A stretch of 64,000 nucleotides of DNA from Mycobacteroides abscessus ATCC 19977 (lineage in GTDB: Bacteria; Actinomycetota; Actinomycetes; Mycobacteriales; Mycobacteriaceae). A model generated the notes under the pieces. That model did not search any database and was not told where the DNA came from. It worked only from the letters and a program-made list of their open reading frames with translations. Location of the stretch: assembly GCF_000069185.1 (NCBI RefSeq), contig NC_010397.1:868001-932000 (forward strand), in the 5' to 3' direction. Position 1 is the stretch's first letter. Every line of letters starts with the position of its first letter. The position numbers and the translations under genes are program-made. Shown here piece by piece: positions 27,283 to 37,472 of this stretch.

Positions 27283-28506
27283 GTGGTGGAGCAGGTGTTC
27301 GTGGTCGACGGAGTGCGCACGGCGCAGGGGCGCTACGGGGGAGCGCTGGCGTCGGTGCGACCGGATGACTTGGCGGCTCGGGTCATCGCCGAGGTAGTCG
27401 CGCGTGCCGGCGTGCCGGCCGATGCGATCGGCGAGGTGATTCTCGGCGCAGCCAATCAGGCGGGCGAGGACAACCGAAACGTCGCGCGGATGGCTGCGTT
27501 ACTGGCCGGATTGCCGAACACGGTGCCCGGCTACACGGTCAACCGGCTGTGCGCGAGTGGGCTGACCGCGATCTCCTCTGCGGCGCAGGCGATTCGGGCG
27601 GGTGAGGCAGATATTGTGGTCGCCGGCGGTGTCGAATCCATGACGCGGGCGCCCTGGGTTATGGCCAAGCCGAGCGCGCCGTGGGCCCGCCCGGGAGAGG
27701 TGGTCGATACATCGCTCGGCTGGCGATTCACCAATCCAAGATTCGCTCAGATGGACGCTGGTATCGCCGCCGACGCCGGGCCCGAAACTGTCAAGGTAAC
27801 CCTGGCGATGGGTGAAACCGCCGAGGAAGTCGCTGTTGCAGAGGGCATTTCCCGCGAGGACTCAGATGCCTTCGCGCTGCGTAGTCATGTTCGCGCTCTC
27901 GCCGCTCAAGACGCGGGCCGGTTCGTCAAAGAAATCGTTCCCATCGAAACCGTGGACGGAGTCGTCGACACCGACGAGGGGCCACGCCGGCAAACCACGT
28001 TGGCCAAACTTGCGGCGTTGCGGCCGGTCTTTAGGGCCGGCGGCATCGTGACGGCGGGGTCTTCGTCACCGCTGTCGGACGGTGCTGCCGCAGTCGTGTT
28101 GGCCGGCGAACGCGCCGTGCGGCAACACGGACTGACGGTGCGTGCGCGGGTGGTTGCTGCCGCCAGTGCGGGCGTCGCACCCAATCTGATGGGGTTGGGG
28201 CCCGTGCCCGCGGTTCGCAAGGTGGTGGACCGAGTCGGGTGGCGAGTCGATGCCATCGACGCTACGGAAATCAACGAGGCGTTCGCCGCCCAGACCCTGG
28301 CGGTGCTGCGGCGCCTGGGCTTGGACGAGGACACGGTCAACGCCGACGGCGGCGCCATCGCACTGGGTCATCCGTTGGGGTGTTCGGGTGCGCGGCTCAT
28401 CGTCACCTTGCTGAACCGGCTGGAGCGTGAGGGCGCATCTCGCGGGCTGGCGACCTTGTGTGTGGGAGTCGGACAGGGTGTCGCGATATTGATCGAGGCA
28501 CCGTGA
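27283..28506 (+). CDS. paaJ: 3-oxoadipyl-CoA/3-oxo-5,6-dehydrosuberyl-CoA thiolase
   Basis: 407 residues of a thiolase. The acylated Cys is in [18 protein letters not shown] (about 90), the catalytic His in [19 protein letters not shown] (about 363) and the second Cys in [13 protein letters not shown]. The length and the [14 protein letters not shown] start match the PaaJ/PcaF group. It cleaves the two beta-ketoacyl-CoA intermediates of the phenylacetate route, yielding acetyl-CoA and finally succinyl-CoA. GTG start; the stop overlaps the next gene (GTGA). Confidence 0.9.
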   Translation: MVEQVFVVDGVRTAQGRYGGALASVRPDDLAARVIAEVVARAGVPADAIGEVILGAANQAGEDNRNVARMAALLAGLPNTVPGYTVNRLCASGLTAISSAAQAIRAGEADIVVAGGVESMTRAPWVMAKPSAPWARPGEVVDTSLGWRFTNPRFAQMDAGIAADAGPETVKVTLAMGETAEEVAVAEGISREDSDAFALRSHVRALAAQDAGRFVKEIVPIETVDGVVDTDEGPRRQTTLAKLAALRPVFRAGGIVTAGSSSPLSDGAAAVVLAGERAVRQHGLTVRARVVAAASAGVAPNLMGLGPVPAVRKVVDRVGWRVDAIDATEINEAFAAQTLAVLRRLGLDEDTVNADGGAIALGHPLGCSGARLIVTLLNRLEREGASRGLATLCVGVGQGVAILIEAP

Positions 28507-29243
28507 CCGAATATCAAACATTGTGTGTCACCACAGAAGACGACCGGGTGATCGTTGAGCTGCATCGTCCCGAGCAGCGCAACGCGATCAATGCCGCGAT
28601 GGTCGCCGACCTGCACGCCGTCTGCGCGACTATCGAGGCGCAGCCCCGCGTGCTCATCGTGACCGGCGCCGGCCGTGACTTCGCCGCCGGCGCAGACATT
28701 GCCGAACTTCGGGTCCGTGGCCGCAACGAAGCACTGGCCGGCATCAACCGCACGGTCTTCGACCGGATTGCGGCATTGCCACTGCCGACGATCGCAGCGG
28801 TAGAAGGCAATGCTCTCGGCGGCGGCGCCGAACTGGCCTACGCGTGCGATATCCGGATTGCTGGGGCTGGCGCACGGTTCGGAAATCCGGAACCTGGACT
28901 CGGCATCCTGGCGGCCGCGGGTGCCAGCTACCGGCTGGCCGATCTGGTGGGCAAATCAGTTGCCAAACAAGTGATTCTGGGCGGCCGGGTGCTCGACGCC
29001 GAGGCCGCATTGGCCTGTGGCCTGGTCGCCGAGGTGGTGGCCGAGCACAGCGCGCTGGGTGCCGCCTCTGCGCTGACCGAGCGCATCACCCGGCAGTCGC
29101 CCCTGGCCTTGAGGTTGTCCAAGGCCGTTCTCGACGCCGATTCCGCGCATCCGCTGATCGATGACCTCGCGCAAGCGGTGCTGTTCGAAAGCCCTGACAA
29201 AACCGACCGCATGACGCGATTCCTCGAAAGGCAGACCAGATGA
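28503..29243 (+). CDS. paaF: 2,3-dehydroadipyl-CoA hydratase (enoyl-CoA hydratase)
   Basis: 246 residues of the crotonase fold. The oxyanion-hole segments are [14 protein letters not shown] and [16 protein letters not shown]. The catalytic Glu positions lie in [18 protein letters not shown]. In the pathway it hydrates 2,3-dehydroadipyl-CoA. The GTG start overlaps the thiolase stop and the stop overlaps paaH by 4 bases. Its order between thiolase and hydroxyacyl-CoA dehydrogenase supports PaaF rather than a general hydratase. Confidence 0.88.
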   Translation: MTEYQTLCVTTEDDRVIVELHRPEQRNAINAAMVADLHAVCATIEAQPRVLIVTGAGRDFAAGADIAELRVRGRNEALAGINRTVFDRIAALPLPTIAAVEGNALGGGAELAYACDIRIAGAGARFGNPEPGLGILAAAGASYRLADLVGKSVAKQVILGGRVLDAEAALACGLVAEVVAEHSALGAASALTERITRQSPLALRLSKAVLDADSAHPLIDDLAQAVLFESPDKTDRMTRFLERQTR

Positions 29244-30109
29244 CCGCCACACCCCACAGCGTTCCCACGGTTGTCACCGTGATCGGCGGCGGGCCAATGG
29301 GTGCAGGTATAGCGCAGGTGTTCGCGGCCGCGGGCGCGAATGTCACTATCGTCGAAACAGGCCGTGACAGAGCCGATGCCGCCCTCCAACGCGTGAGCGC
29401 CGGGCTGGACCGCGCCGCCGCCAAGAACCGGCTTGCCGAGGCTCCCGAACACGTGCTCTCGCGGGTGGACGTCGTCTGCTCGCTCACCGAACTGCCCACC
29501 GACTCTGAGCTCGTCGTCGAGGCGGTGCCCGAGAACATCAACCTCAAGATCGAGGTCCTCGGTGCCGCAGAGAAACTCGTCGAACCCACGACGGTGCTGG
29601 CATCCAACACGAGCTCGCTCTCGATCACCGAACTGGCCGCGGCATTACTGCGGCCCGAGCGCGTCGTGGGAATGCACTTCTTCAATCCGGTGCCAACGTC
29701 GCAGCTGGTGGAGATCGTCCGAGCGCCCGAGACGTCAGACGACACCGTCGCAGCCGCACTCGCCTGGGTTCGAGCCCTCGGCAAGGCCGATGTCGTAGCG
29801 CGTGATTCACCGGGATTCGCTTCGAGTCGGCTCGGCGTCGCACTTGGGCTGGAGGCGATCCGCATGCTCGAAGAGGGCGTGGCCGACGCTGAATCCATCG
29901 ACCGGGCCATGGAACTGGGCTACCGCCACCCCATGGGCCCGTTGCGCTCGACGGATCTCGTCGGGCTCGACGTGCGGTTGGCTATTGCCGAGCATCTATG
30001 CGCGACCCTCGGCCCTCGGTTCACGCCGCCGAAACTGCTGCGGGCCAAGGTTGCCGAGGGCAACCTTGGCCGCAAGACCGGGCAGGGCTTTTTTCGCTGG
30101 TCCAGCTGA
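29240..30109 (+). CDS. paaH: 3-hydroxyadipyl-CoA dehydrogenase
   Basis: 289 residues. The Rossmann motif VTVIGGGPMGAGIAQVFAAA binds NAD. HFFNPVPTSQLVEIV carries the catalytic His, and DSPGFASSRLGVALGLEA begins the C-terminal dimerisation domain with RHPMGPLRSTDLVGLD. It oxidises 3-hydroxyadipyl-CoA to 3-oxoadipyl-CoA. ATGA overlap with paaF. Confidence 0.9.
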   Translation: MTATPHSVPTVVTVIGGGPMGAGIAQVFAAAGANVTIVETGRDRADAALQRVSAGLDRAAAKNRLAEAPEHVLSRVDVVCSLTELPTDSELVVEAVPENINLKIEVLGAAEKLVEPTTVLASNTSSLSITELAAALLRPERVVGMHFFNPVPTSQLVEIVRAPETSDDTVAAALAWVRALGKADVVARDSPGFASSRLGVALGLEAIRMLEEGVADAESIDRAMELGYRHPMGPLRSTDLVGLDVRLAIAEHLCATLGPRFTPPKLLRAKVAEGNLGRKTGQGFFRWSS

Positions 30110-30129
30110 ACATCGTCAGAGGAGGAATC

Positions 30130-30933
30130 ATGACTCAAACCGCACCGGCCGCCGTCGCGTACTCAGTGAACCACGCTGGCGTCGCTGCGATCGTGCTCGA
30201 TCGGCCGGAGGCGTCGAACGCGCTTGACCGGACGATGAAAACCGAACTGCTGCAGGCTTTGTTGGCAGCGGGCGGTGATCCAGCGGTACGCGCGGTCGTC
30301 ATGAGCGCAGCCGGTAAGAACTTCTGCGTCGGCCAGGATCTTGCCGAGCATGTCGAGGCGCTGCGCGACGACCCGGCTCACGCGATGGACACCGTGCGCG
30401 AGCACTACAACCCGGTCCTGGAGGCGTTGGATGCCATCAAGGTGCCGGTCGTCGTGGCGATCAACGGCGCCTGTGTGGGCGCGGGGTTGGGCTTGGCGTT
30501 GGGTGCCGATATCCGTATCGCCGGTCAGCGCGCCAAGTTCGGGACCGCTTTCACCGGCATCGGCCTAGCCGCGGATTCCGCGTTGTCGGCGTCGTTGCCA
30601 AGGCTCATCGGAGCTAGCCGGGCGACGGCCATGTTCCTGCTCGGTGACACCATCGATGCCCCGACGGCCCACACGTGGGGGCTGGTGCACGAGGTGGTTG
30701 ACGAGGGCTCACCCGCCGACGTAGCGAACTCCGTCGCCGGTCGCCTGGCCGGCGGGCCCACCGCCGCCTTCTCAGAGGTCAAGGAACTGTTGCGTCGCAA
30801 CGCTGTCGCGCCACTAGGCGATGTCCTAGAACGGGAAGCGAGCGCCCAGCAGCGCCTCGGGGCGTCCCGCGACCACAGCGCTGCGGTGGAGGCATTCCTG
30901 GCCAAGGACAAGCCGGTCTTCGTCGGCCGCTGA
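30130..30933 (+). CDS. paaG: 1,2-epoxyphenylacetyl-CoA isomerase (enoyl-CoA isomerase family)
   Basis: 267 residues, crotonase fold: [20 protein letters not shown] with the conserved Asp of PaaG, and [20 protein letters not shown] for the oxyanion hole. PaaG turns the ring epoxide into oxepin-CoA and also isomerises a later double bond. ATG at 30130 after GAGGAGGA; no overlap with paaH (20-base gap). An operator candidate separates it from paaA. Confidence 0.87.
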   Translation: MTQTAPAAVAYSVNHAGVAAIVLDRPEASNALDRTMKTELLQALLAAGGDPAVRAVVMSAAGKNFCVGQDLAEHVEALRDDPAHAMDTVREHYNPVLEALDAIKVPVVVAINGACVGAGLGLALGADIRIAGQRAKFGTAFTGIGLAADSALSASLPRLIGASRATAMFLLGDTIDAPTAHTWGLVHEVVDEGSPADVANSVAGRLAGGPTAAFSEVKELLRRNAVAPLGDVLEREASAQQRLGASRDHSAAVEAFLAKDKPVFVGR

Positions 30934-30979
30934 TCGATCGAGACTTGTGCTCCGCGTTCGAATCCGGCACACTCAAATA

Positions 30980-30997
30980 ACCGAACATTCGGTCGGT
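30980..30997. promoter_or_regulatory. PaaR-type operator candidate upstream of paaA
   Basis: ACCGAACATTCGGTCGGT, 15 bases before the paaA start, overlapping the likely transcription start. It shares the ACCGnnCnnnCGnTCGGT pattern with the two other sites and implies a separate promoter for paaABCDEK. Confidence 0.66.
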
Positions 30998-31012
30998 AAT
31001 CAGGAGGATTTG

Positions 31013-31993
31013 ATGACAGTCACCGATATCTCATCGCAGGCGGAGGGTCTTTCCGACGATCTCACGGCCGAGGGTTTCGACGCCGCAATTGCCGCAGGTC
31101 GCCGCATCGAGCCGCGAGACTGGATGCCCGACGGCTACCGCAATACTCTGATTCGTCAGATTGCCCAGCATGCGCACTCGGAAATCATCGGTATGCAGCC
31201 CGAAGGCAACTGGCTGACCCGGGCGCCTTCGCTGCGCCGTAAGGCCATTCTGATGGCCAAGGTGCAAGACGAAGCCGGTCATGGGCTCTATCTGTACTCT
31301 GCGGCCGAGACCTTGGGTGTCGATCGTGCCGAGCTGACGGCCAGATTGATCGATGGTAGACAGAAGTATTCGTCGGTCTTCAATTACCCCACTTTAACTT
31401 TTGCCGATGTGGGGGCCATCGGTTGGCTCGTAGACGGTGCCGCGATCTGTAACCAGGTTCCGTTGTGCCGCAGCTCTTTCGGTCCGTATGCCCGAGCGAT
31501 GATCCGAGTTTGCAAGGAAGAGTCCTTTCATCAGCGCCAGGCCTACGAACTGCTGATGACGATGATGTCAGGAACCGACGCGCAGCGCGCGATGGTCCAG
31601 GAGGCCGTCGATCGGTGGTGGTGGCCGGCTCTGATGATGTTCGGCCCGCCCGATGCCGACTCGCCAAACACGGCGCAGTCCATGGCCTGGGGGGTCAAAC
31701 GCCACACCAACGACGAACTGCGACAACGCTTTGTCGACATGACCGTGCCGCAGGCTCAGGTGCTCGGTGTCGCGCTGCCCGATCCGCTTCTGTGCTGGAA
31801 CGAAGAGCGCGGTGCGCACGACTTCGGCGCACCCGACTGGGACGAATTCATGAGCGTCGTCAAGGGCTTCGGTCCGTGCAATGCCGAACGCATCGGCAAC
31901 CGCAAGCGGGCGCACGACGACGGAGCATGGGTCCGTGACGCCGCTATGGCGTTCGCTGCAAAACAACGTGAAATGGAAGGCCATCCAATATGA
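31013..31993 (+). CDS. paaA: Phenylacetyl-CoA 1,2-epoxidase catalytic subunit PaaA
   Basis: 326 residues, ferritin-like diiron fold. The iron ligands are in [17 protein letters not shown] (Glu and ExxH) and [15 protein letters not shown] (ExxH). PaaA epoxidises the ring of phenylacetyl-CoA. ATG at 31013 preceded by CAGGAGGA; the open frame upstream of it overlaps the operator. It overlaps paaB by 4 bases (ATGA). Confidence 0.94.
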   Translation: MTVTDISSQAEGLSDDLTAEGFDAAIAAGRRIEPRDWMPDGYRNTLIRQIAQHAHSEIIGMQPEGNWLTRAPSLRRKAILMAKVQDEAGHGLYLYSAAETLGVDRAELTARLIDGRQKYSSVFNYPTLTFADVGAIGWLVDGAAICNQVPLCRSSFGPYARAMIRVCKEESFHQRQAYELLMTMMSGTDAQRAMVQEAVDRWWWPALMMFGPPDADSPNTAQSMAWGVKRHTNDELRQRFVDMTVPQAQVLGVALPDPLLCWNEERGAHDFGAPDWDEFMSVVKGFGPCNAERIGNRKRAHDDGAWVRDAAMAFAAKQREMEGHPI

Positions 31994-32328
31994 TTCATCC
32001 CGAGCCCGAATCCGGTGCTACCGCTCCTTCGGGCGGAGCGGTAGTGGCCGCCGAATGGCCGCTCTACGAGGTATTCGTCCGTGGCAAACGCGGCCTCAAC
32101 CATGTCCATGTCGGATCGGTGCATGCGGCAGATGACGTGATGGCATTGCGCCACGCTCGTGATCTCTACACGCGTCGGAACGAAGGCGTCAGTCTCTGGG
32201 TGGTGCGTTCGGTCGACATTGTCGCGACCAGCCCGGCGGAGAAGGATCCGTTCTTCGCGCCCAGCGGCGACAAGGTGTATCGGCATCCCACCTTCTACGA
32301 CATCCCCGATAACGTCCCTCACATGTGA
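31990..32328 (+). CDS. paaB: Phenylacetyl-CoA epoxidase subunit PaaB
   Basis: 112 residues, slightly longer than E. coli PaaB (95) through its first 20 residues. [20 protein letters not shown] and [20 protein letters not shown] are the family signature. It bridges PaaAC dimers in the epoxidase complex. Overlaps paaA by 4 bases. Confidence 0.92.
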   Translation: MIHPEPESGATAPSGGAVVAAEWPLYEVFVRGKRGLNHVHVGSVHAADDVMALRHARDLYTRRNEGVSLWVVRSVDIVATSPAEKDPFFAPSGDKVYRHPTFYDIPDNVPHM

Positions 32329-32346
32329 GACCGGAAGGCCATCACG

Positions 32347-33264
32347 ATGAATGATCACGACTCCGCTTTCGCCGGCCTCGTCGACGCCGACACACTTGAC
32401 CAATGGGCGTTCGGCACTAGCTTTGACGATCCGCTCGCCGGGGTGGACACCACGTTGGCCGACGGTATCGATGCGACAGATCTGGCGACCTACTGCCTCA
32501 TGCTCGCCGATGATGCCTTGATCAGTGCGCAACGACTGACGCAGTGGTGCACCAATTCGCCCGAACTGGAGGAGGAGGTCGCGCTGTCCAACATCGGTCT
32601 CGACCTGCTCGGTCAGGCCCGGCTGCTGTTGGCCCGGGCCGCGGCCGCCGACCCGGCGATTGTGCCCACCTTGCCCGAAGGCTCGCCAGCGCCGGCCGAA
32701 GATGCGTTGGCATTCTTCAGGGACGAGCCGTTCTTTCGGTGCGTGCGTTTGGTCGAGTTGGCGAACGGCGACTTCGCGCAGAGCATCGCCCGGCTGCTGG
32801 TGTTCTCGACTTATCGACTGGCGGTGCTGGACCGGCTATGCGGGTCGCGCGATCCGGTGCTCGCGGCCGTCGCCGCGAAAGGCGTCAAAGAGCTGACGTA
32901 TCACCGTGACTACGCCGCGCGGTGGTTCATCACGCTCGCGGACGGCACCGACGAATCGCGGACCCGAATCGAGCACGCGGTCACGTCGATATGGCCCTAC
33001 GTCGACGAGTTGTTCACCGCTAACCCCGTTGAACAGCGATTGGCGGCGGTCGGCGCTGCCGTGGATTCGTCCACTTTGCGCACGGAGTTCGACAGCGTCG
33101 TCGAGCAGGTCCTGCGAGCGTCCGCTTTGCCTGTCCCGACGGCGCGGCCGGTCATGGTGGTGGATGGCAGGTCCGGCCGCGACGGCATCCACACCGAGGC
33201 GCTGAGCTATCTGCTGGCCGAGATGCAGTCGGTGGCCCGCGCGCATCCCACCGCAACGTGGTGA
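32347..33264 (+). CDS. paaC: Phenylacetyl-CoA epoxidase structural subunit PaaC
   Basis: 305 residues of the non-catalytic ferritin-like partner of PaaA. LATYCLMLADDALISAQRLT, NIGLDLLGQARLLLARA and VKELTYHRDYAARWFITLAD are typical. It is needed for stability and CoA substrate binding. It ends in a TGATG overlap with paaD. Confidence 0.92.
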   Translation: MNDHDSAFAGLVDADTLDQWAFGTSFDDPLAGVDTTLADGIDATDLATYCLMLADDALISAQRLTQWCTNSPELEEEVALSNIGLDLLGQARLLLARAAAADPAIVPTLPEGSPAPAEDALAFFRDEPFFRCVRLVELANGDFAQSIARLLVFSTYRLAVLDRLCGSRDPVLAAVAAKGVKELTYHRDYAARWFITLADGTDESRTRIEHAVTSIWPYVDELFTANPVEQRLAAVGAAVDSSTLRTEFDSVVEQVLRASALPVPTARPVMVVDGRSGRDGIHTEALSYLLAEMQSVARAHPTATW

Positions 33265-33788
33265 TGACGATGGTTCACCACGCGCCGGGCTCGGTCGCTC
33301 GCGCACGCGACATCGCTGCGGCGGTGACCGACCCTGAGATGCCGATGCTGACCCTGGCCGACCTCGGGGTGTTGCGAGATATCCGGCAGGAAGAGGACGG
33401 CACTCTCATCGTGACCATCACACCGACCTACTCAGGTTGCCCGGCGATGGCCACCATGCGGGCCGATCTCGAACGTGCGCTTGCCCTCGCCGGATACCAC
33501 CGGGTGGAGGTGCGTACGGTCCTGGCGCCGGCCTGGACTTCGGACTGGATCACCGACGACGGTCGCCGCAAACTCGAAGAACACGGAATCGTCCCGGCAC
33601 ATGTGGTGGGCGACCGGCCTTCCGGGCCCATACCGCTGACCCTCGCCGCCAGCCGCCCGCTCGTGCGGTGTCCGCAGTGCAAATCCCTCGAAACCGAAAT
33701 GACGTCCGAATTCGGTTCGACCGCCTGCAAATCGCTGCACAGATGCATCCACTGCGGCGAACCATTCGACCGAATCAAGGAACTCTGA
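33264..33788 (+). CDS. paaD: PaaD, iron-sulfur assembly-type protein of the epoxidase
   Basis: About 174 residues. The N-terminal DUF59/FeS-assembly domain has VTDPEMPMLTLADLGVLRDI and TPTYSGCPAMATMRADLERA. The C-terminal zinc-ribbon part has CPQC and CIHCGEPF cysteine pairs. It is needed for maturation of the PaaE or PaaA metal centres. GTG codons at 33258 and 33261 and the ATG at 33264 are all possible starts; I use ATG. Confidence 0.88.
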   Translation: MTMVHHAPGSVARARDIAAAVTDPEMPMLTLADLGVLRDIRQEEDGTLIVTITPTYSGCPAMATMRADLERALALAGYHRVEVRTVLAPAWTSDWITDDGRRKLEEHGIVPAHVVGDRPSGPIPLTLAASRPLVRCPQCKSLETEMTSEFGSTACKSLHRCIHCGEPFDRIKEL

Positions 33789-33789
33789 C

Positions 33790-34890
33790 ATGACCACCGA
33801 ATTGTCCGCGCCCACCACCGGACGCGGCATGCGCAACCGGCCGTTCCGCACGGTGCGGGTCGCCGAGGTACAGCAGCTGTGCGCCGATGCTGCGGCTATC
33901 ACTTTCGCGGTGCCCGACCAGTACATCGACGAATTCGGTTTCGCCCCTGGGCAATCCATCACAGTGCGCCGGAACGTCGACGGAGTCGAGCAGCGCCGCA
34001 CCTATTCGATCTGCTCGCCGCTCGGGGCCCGACCCCGCATCGGGGTCCGCGAGGTGCCCGGGGGAGCGTGCTCAGGGTGGCTGGTGCACCAGCTGTCGGC
34101 CGGCGATGAGATCGAGGTCCAGCCGCCGTCCGGGAACTTCGTTGCCGATGCCACGACGCCGGCACATCACGTTCTGATCGCCGCCGGATCGGGTATCACG
34201 CCCCTGCTGTCCATCGCCGCATCGGTTTTGGCGCAGCCGGATTCGCGGGTCACCCTGCTCTACGGAAATCGGCGGGCCAACACCGTCATGTTCGCCGACG
34301 AGCTTGCCGACCTGAAAGACACGTACCACAGCCGACTGCAACTGGTCCACGTACTTTCACGGGAACCGCGTACCGTCGAGCTGTTCAGTGGGCGACTCGA
34401 TCACCAGCGGATCCGCGTGCTCCTGCAGCAGCTGGTGCCGATAGCTGCCGTCGACCATGTGTGGTTGTGTGGGCCGTTTGGCATGGTCACCGATGCCCAA
34501 GCGGCGCTGCGGGAGCTCGGGGTGGAAGACAGCCGCATTCACCAAGAGTTGTTCTTCGTCGAAGACGCCGCCCCACCTCAGGCAGAGCATCGAGACGGAG
34601 TTGCGTCAGGACCGGTCAGTGAAGTGACCATTGTCTTGGACGGGGCGACCAGCACCATGGCATTGCCGCGCAACGTGTCAGTCCTCGACGCGGCCCAACG
34701 ATCGCGCGACGATCTGCCATTCGCCTGTAAGGGCGGTGTGTGTGGCACCTGTCGCGCGAAGGTCACCGGGGGTGCGGTCGACATGCGCCGCAATTATGCC
34801 CTTGAGCCGGACGAGATAGACGCCGGATTTGTGCTGACCTGTCAGTCCTATCCGACCACCGATTCATTGACCGTCGACTTCGACGCCTGA
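33790..34890 (+). CDS. paaE: Phenylacetyl-CoA epoxidase reductase PaaE
   Basis: 366 residues: FAD domain (RTYSICSPLGARP), NADPH domain (IAAGSGITPLLSIAASVL, then VWLCGPFGMV) and a C-terminal 2Fe-2S plant-type ferredoxin domain with CKGGVCGTCRAKVTGG and a distal LTCQSYP cysteine. It passes electrons from NADPH to the PaaA diiron site. It starts one base after the paaD stop. Confidence 0.93.
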   Translation: MTTELSAPTTGRGMRNRPFRTVRVAEVQQLCADAAAITFAVPDQYIDEFGFAPGQSITVRRNVDGVEQRRTYSICSPLGARPRIGVREVPGGACSGWLVHQLSAGDEIEVQPPSGNFVADATTPAHHVLIAAGSGITPLLSIAASVLAQPDSRVTLLYGNRRANTVMFADELADLKDTYHSRLQLVHVLSREPRTVELFSGRLDHQRIRVLLQQLVPIAAVDHVWLCGPFGMVTDAQAALRELGVEDSRIHQELFFVEDAAPPQAEHRDGVASGPVSEVTIVLDGATSTMALPRNVSVLDAAQRSRDDLPFACKGGVCGTCRAKVTGGAVDMRRNYALEPDEIDAGFVLTCQSYPTTDSLTVDFDA

Positions 34891-34918
34891 AATCCCACCT
34901 CACCCACCGGAGTACGCC

Positions 34919-36244
34919 ATGATCGAAACCGTCGAACGCAGCGAGAGCCACAGCGTGGCGTGCTCGCCTGATGAGCTCGAGCCCATCGAAATGGCCTCGC
35001 GTGACGAAATTTCCGCACTGCAATTGGAGCGGATGAAGTGGTCGCTGCGCCACGCCTACGACAATGTCGCTCATTATCGACATGCGTTCGATCAAGCGGG
35101 GGTGCACCCCAACGACCTCAAGGACCTCGCCGACCTGGCACACTTTCCGTTCACCACCAAGGCCGACCTCAGGCAGACCTACCCCTTCGGGATGTTCGCC
35201 GTCCCGCAATCCCAGATCTCACGGGTCCACGCCTCATCGGGCACCACCGGCCAACCCACCGTAGTGGGGTATACCGCCGCCGACATCGACATCTGGGCGA
35301 ACCTCGTCGCCCGCTGCCTTCGTGCCGCCGGCGTCCGGTCAACCGACAAAGTGCACGTCTCCTATGGCTATGGGCTGTTCACCGGGGGTCTGGGCGCACA
35401 CTACGGCGCAGAACGACTGGGCTGCACAGTAATTCCGGTCTCGGGCGGTATGACCGAACGTCAGCTGCAACTCATCACAGACTTTCAGCCCGACGCCATC
35501 ATGATCACCCCCTCCTACATGCTCACGTTGCTCGACGCGATGGACCGCGTCGGCATCGACCCGCGCAGCACCTCGTTGCGCACAGGAATTTTCGGGGCGG
35601 AACCATGGACCGAGCAGATGCGAAGCGAACTCGAACACAAGCTCGGCATCAGTGCTGTCGACATCTACGGCCTATCCGAGTTGCTTGGTCCTGGAGTGGC
35701 CCAGGAATGCGTTGAAACCAAAGACGGACTGCATATTTGGGAAGATCACTTCTACCCCGAGATCATCGATCCGGACACCGGCCAGGTGTTGCCCGACGGC
35801 TCCGAAGGCGAGCTCGTGTTCACGTCGCTGACCAAGCAGGCCCTGCCGATCATTCGCTACCGCACTCGCGATCTCACCAAGCTGCTTCCCGGGACTGCCC
35901 GCAGCATGCGCCGTATGCGCAAAGTAACCAGCCGTAGTGACGACATGATCATTCTGCGCGGGGTCAACCTGTTCCCGTCCCAAATCGAAGAGCTTATTCT
36001 CACCATTCCTACGCTCGCACCACATTTCGAGTGTGTGATTGACCGACCGACGCGCTTGGACCGGCTGACTGTGAACGTGGAACACCGTTCGGGGACAACG
36101 CCTGCCGAATGCGACACCGCAGGGGCAGCGCTGGCGCACCTGATTAAGCAGAAGATCGGCGTCAGTGTCACAGTCGACGTGCTGGCGCCCAATACGATTG
36201 CCCGGTCCGAGGGCAAAGCCCGAAGGATCGTCGACCATAGATAG
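34919..36244 (+). CDS. paaK: Phenylacetate-CoA ligase
   Basis: 441 residues of the short adenylate-forming ligase group. HASSGTTGQPTVVGYT is the ATP-binding P-loop, IYGLSELLGPG the substrate/adenylate segment and YRTRDLTKLLPGTARSMRRM the hinge, followed by the LRGVNLFPSQIEE motif. It activates phenylacetate to phenylacetyl-CoA, the pathway entry and the probable inducer. It closes the paaABCDEK operon, 28 bases after paaE. Confidence 0.94.
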   Translation: MIETVERSESHSVACSPDELEPIEMASRDEISALQLERMKWSLRHAYDNVAHYRHAFDQAGVHPNDLKDLADLAHFPFTTKADLRQTYPFGMFAVPQSQISRVHASSGTTGQPTVVGYTAADIDIWANLVARCLRAAGVRSTDKVHVSYGYGLFTGGLGAHYGAERLGCTVIPVSGGMTERQLQLITDFQPDAIMITPSYMLTLLDAMDRVGIDPRSTSLRTGIFGAEPWTEQMRSELEHKLGISAVDIYGLSELLGPGVAQECVETKDGLHIWEDHFYPEIIDPDTGQVLPDGSEGELVFTSLTKQALPIIRYRTRDLTKLLPGTARSMRRMRKVTSRSDDMIILRGVNLFPSQIEELILTIPTLAPHFECVIDRPTRLDRLTVNVEHRSGTTPAECDTAGAALAHLIKQKIGVSVTVDVLAPNTIARSEGKARRIVDHR

Positions 36245-36272
36245 CGCCGGTCACGGACGGTTTTGGCACACT

Positions 36273-37415
36273 ATGTCGATGGATCGACCAGATGCGCATG
36301 AGCTGTGCGCGGCAGTAGCCCAGCGAATCGAGCGCAACGAGCCAGACTTGACGGCGCGTATCCGCGCCGAACTTCCTTCGTACACGAGGCTCTCCGAGAG
36401 CGAGCACCGCCGCACGGTGCACGAACTGGCACGTCGACTGCTGACCGGCATCGCCGATCGCGAGGGGCCGGTTGCCGAACATCTGCAGTACACCCGCCGC
36501 GCTGCGCTGCGCCGGATGCAACTCGGCGTCTCCGCCTACGACATGATGCGGTCCTTTCATATCGTGAGCTCGGGTATCTGGAACGCGCTGCAGACCGCAC
36601 CGGAGGCCAACGACGCTCTGCTGCTCGACCTGGTAGAGCCACTGGCCACCTGGACGGAAGCACTGACCGCGGCGGTTGTCGACGCGTTCATTGAAGAGCA
36701 ACCAGTCCGGTCGGTCCACGAAATGAAAACCAGGCGCGAGTTCTTCGCAGAATTGGGTGACCGGAGCCGCGCCGAGCGAACAGCGGAAACAGCGCGCACG
36801 CTTGCGTTCGATGTCGATGGCGAATTCCAGGCGCTCTGTTCGCCGCGATCGGTGTGGCCGGACACCGAGGTGGAAATGCTGCAGCGGACCACCCGTCACC
36901 TGCCCGGTGTTGTTCAGTGTGGCGTTTGGGGCAACGTCCTGGTGGCGCTGGTGCAGGATTGCGACGTCGAGAACGTCTTGCGGAGCGCGCAGGCGATCAG
37001 CGGCGCGAGTGCCGAGTACGGCGTAGGACTGGCCCGTCGCGGCCTAGCAGGTGCACATCAGAGCTGTATCGATGCGGAGCGCGCGCTACGCATGGCGCGA
37101 GTGCAGAAGCTACCGGCGGCGCGGTTCGTCGATTGGTGGCTCGAAGCATCGCTGTTGGATTTCCAGAGTCAGCTCGCCGTGCTCTTTGACGCAGTCCACG
37201 AGACTGCGACAAAGTACCCGGATCTTGCCGAGGCTGTGTTGGTGTTCGCGGACTGTGGATTTTCCCTGGCTCGGGCCGCGCGGAGACTTCAGGTGCACCC
37301 CAATTCGGTGGCCTACCGACTGACCCGTTGGCAGCAGTTGAGCGGCGCGGATCCCCGCACCTTCGACGGGCTGGCCCGCTCAGTGATCGCGTGCCGACTC
37401 ACGTGCCCGGTTTGA
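36273..37415 (+). CDS. PucR-type helix-turn-helix regulator
   Basis: About 380 residues. The C-terminal HTH_30 domain reads FADCGFSLARAARRLQVHPN followed by SVAYRLTRWQQLSG; the middle resembles a GGDEF-like CdaR domain, and the N-terminal part (RIRAELPSYTRLSESEHRRT) is the mycobacterial PucR sensory domain. It lies 28 bases after paaK on the same strand and convergent with the P450 redox genes, so it could control either group. Two closely spaced ATGs (36273 and 36279) are possible starts. Confidence 0.8.
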   Translation: MSMDRPDAHELCAAVAQRIERNEPDLTARIRAELPSYTRLSESEHRRTVHELARRLLTGIADREGPVAEHLQYTRRAALRRMQLGVSAYDMMRSFHIVSSGIWNALQTAPEANDALLLDLVEPLATWTEALTAAVVDAFIEEQPVRSVHEMKTRREFFAELGDRSRAERTAETARTLAFDVDGEFQALCSPRSVWPDTEVEMLQRTTRHLPGVVQCGVWGNVLVALVQDCDVENVLRSAQAISGASAEYGVGLARRGLAGAHQSCIDAERALRMARVQKLPAARFVDWWLEASLLDFQSQLAVLFDAVHETATKYPDLAEAVLVFADCGFSLARAARRLQVHPNSVAYRLTRWQQLSGADPRTFDGLARSVIACRLTCPV

Positions 37416-37472
37416 CTAGTATCCCTGTTGTCCAAGACAAGCCATCATTTGTGGATCGGCGTCCGCTGCCGA

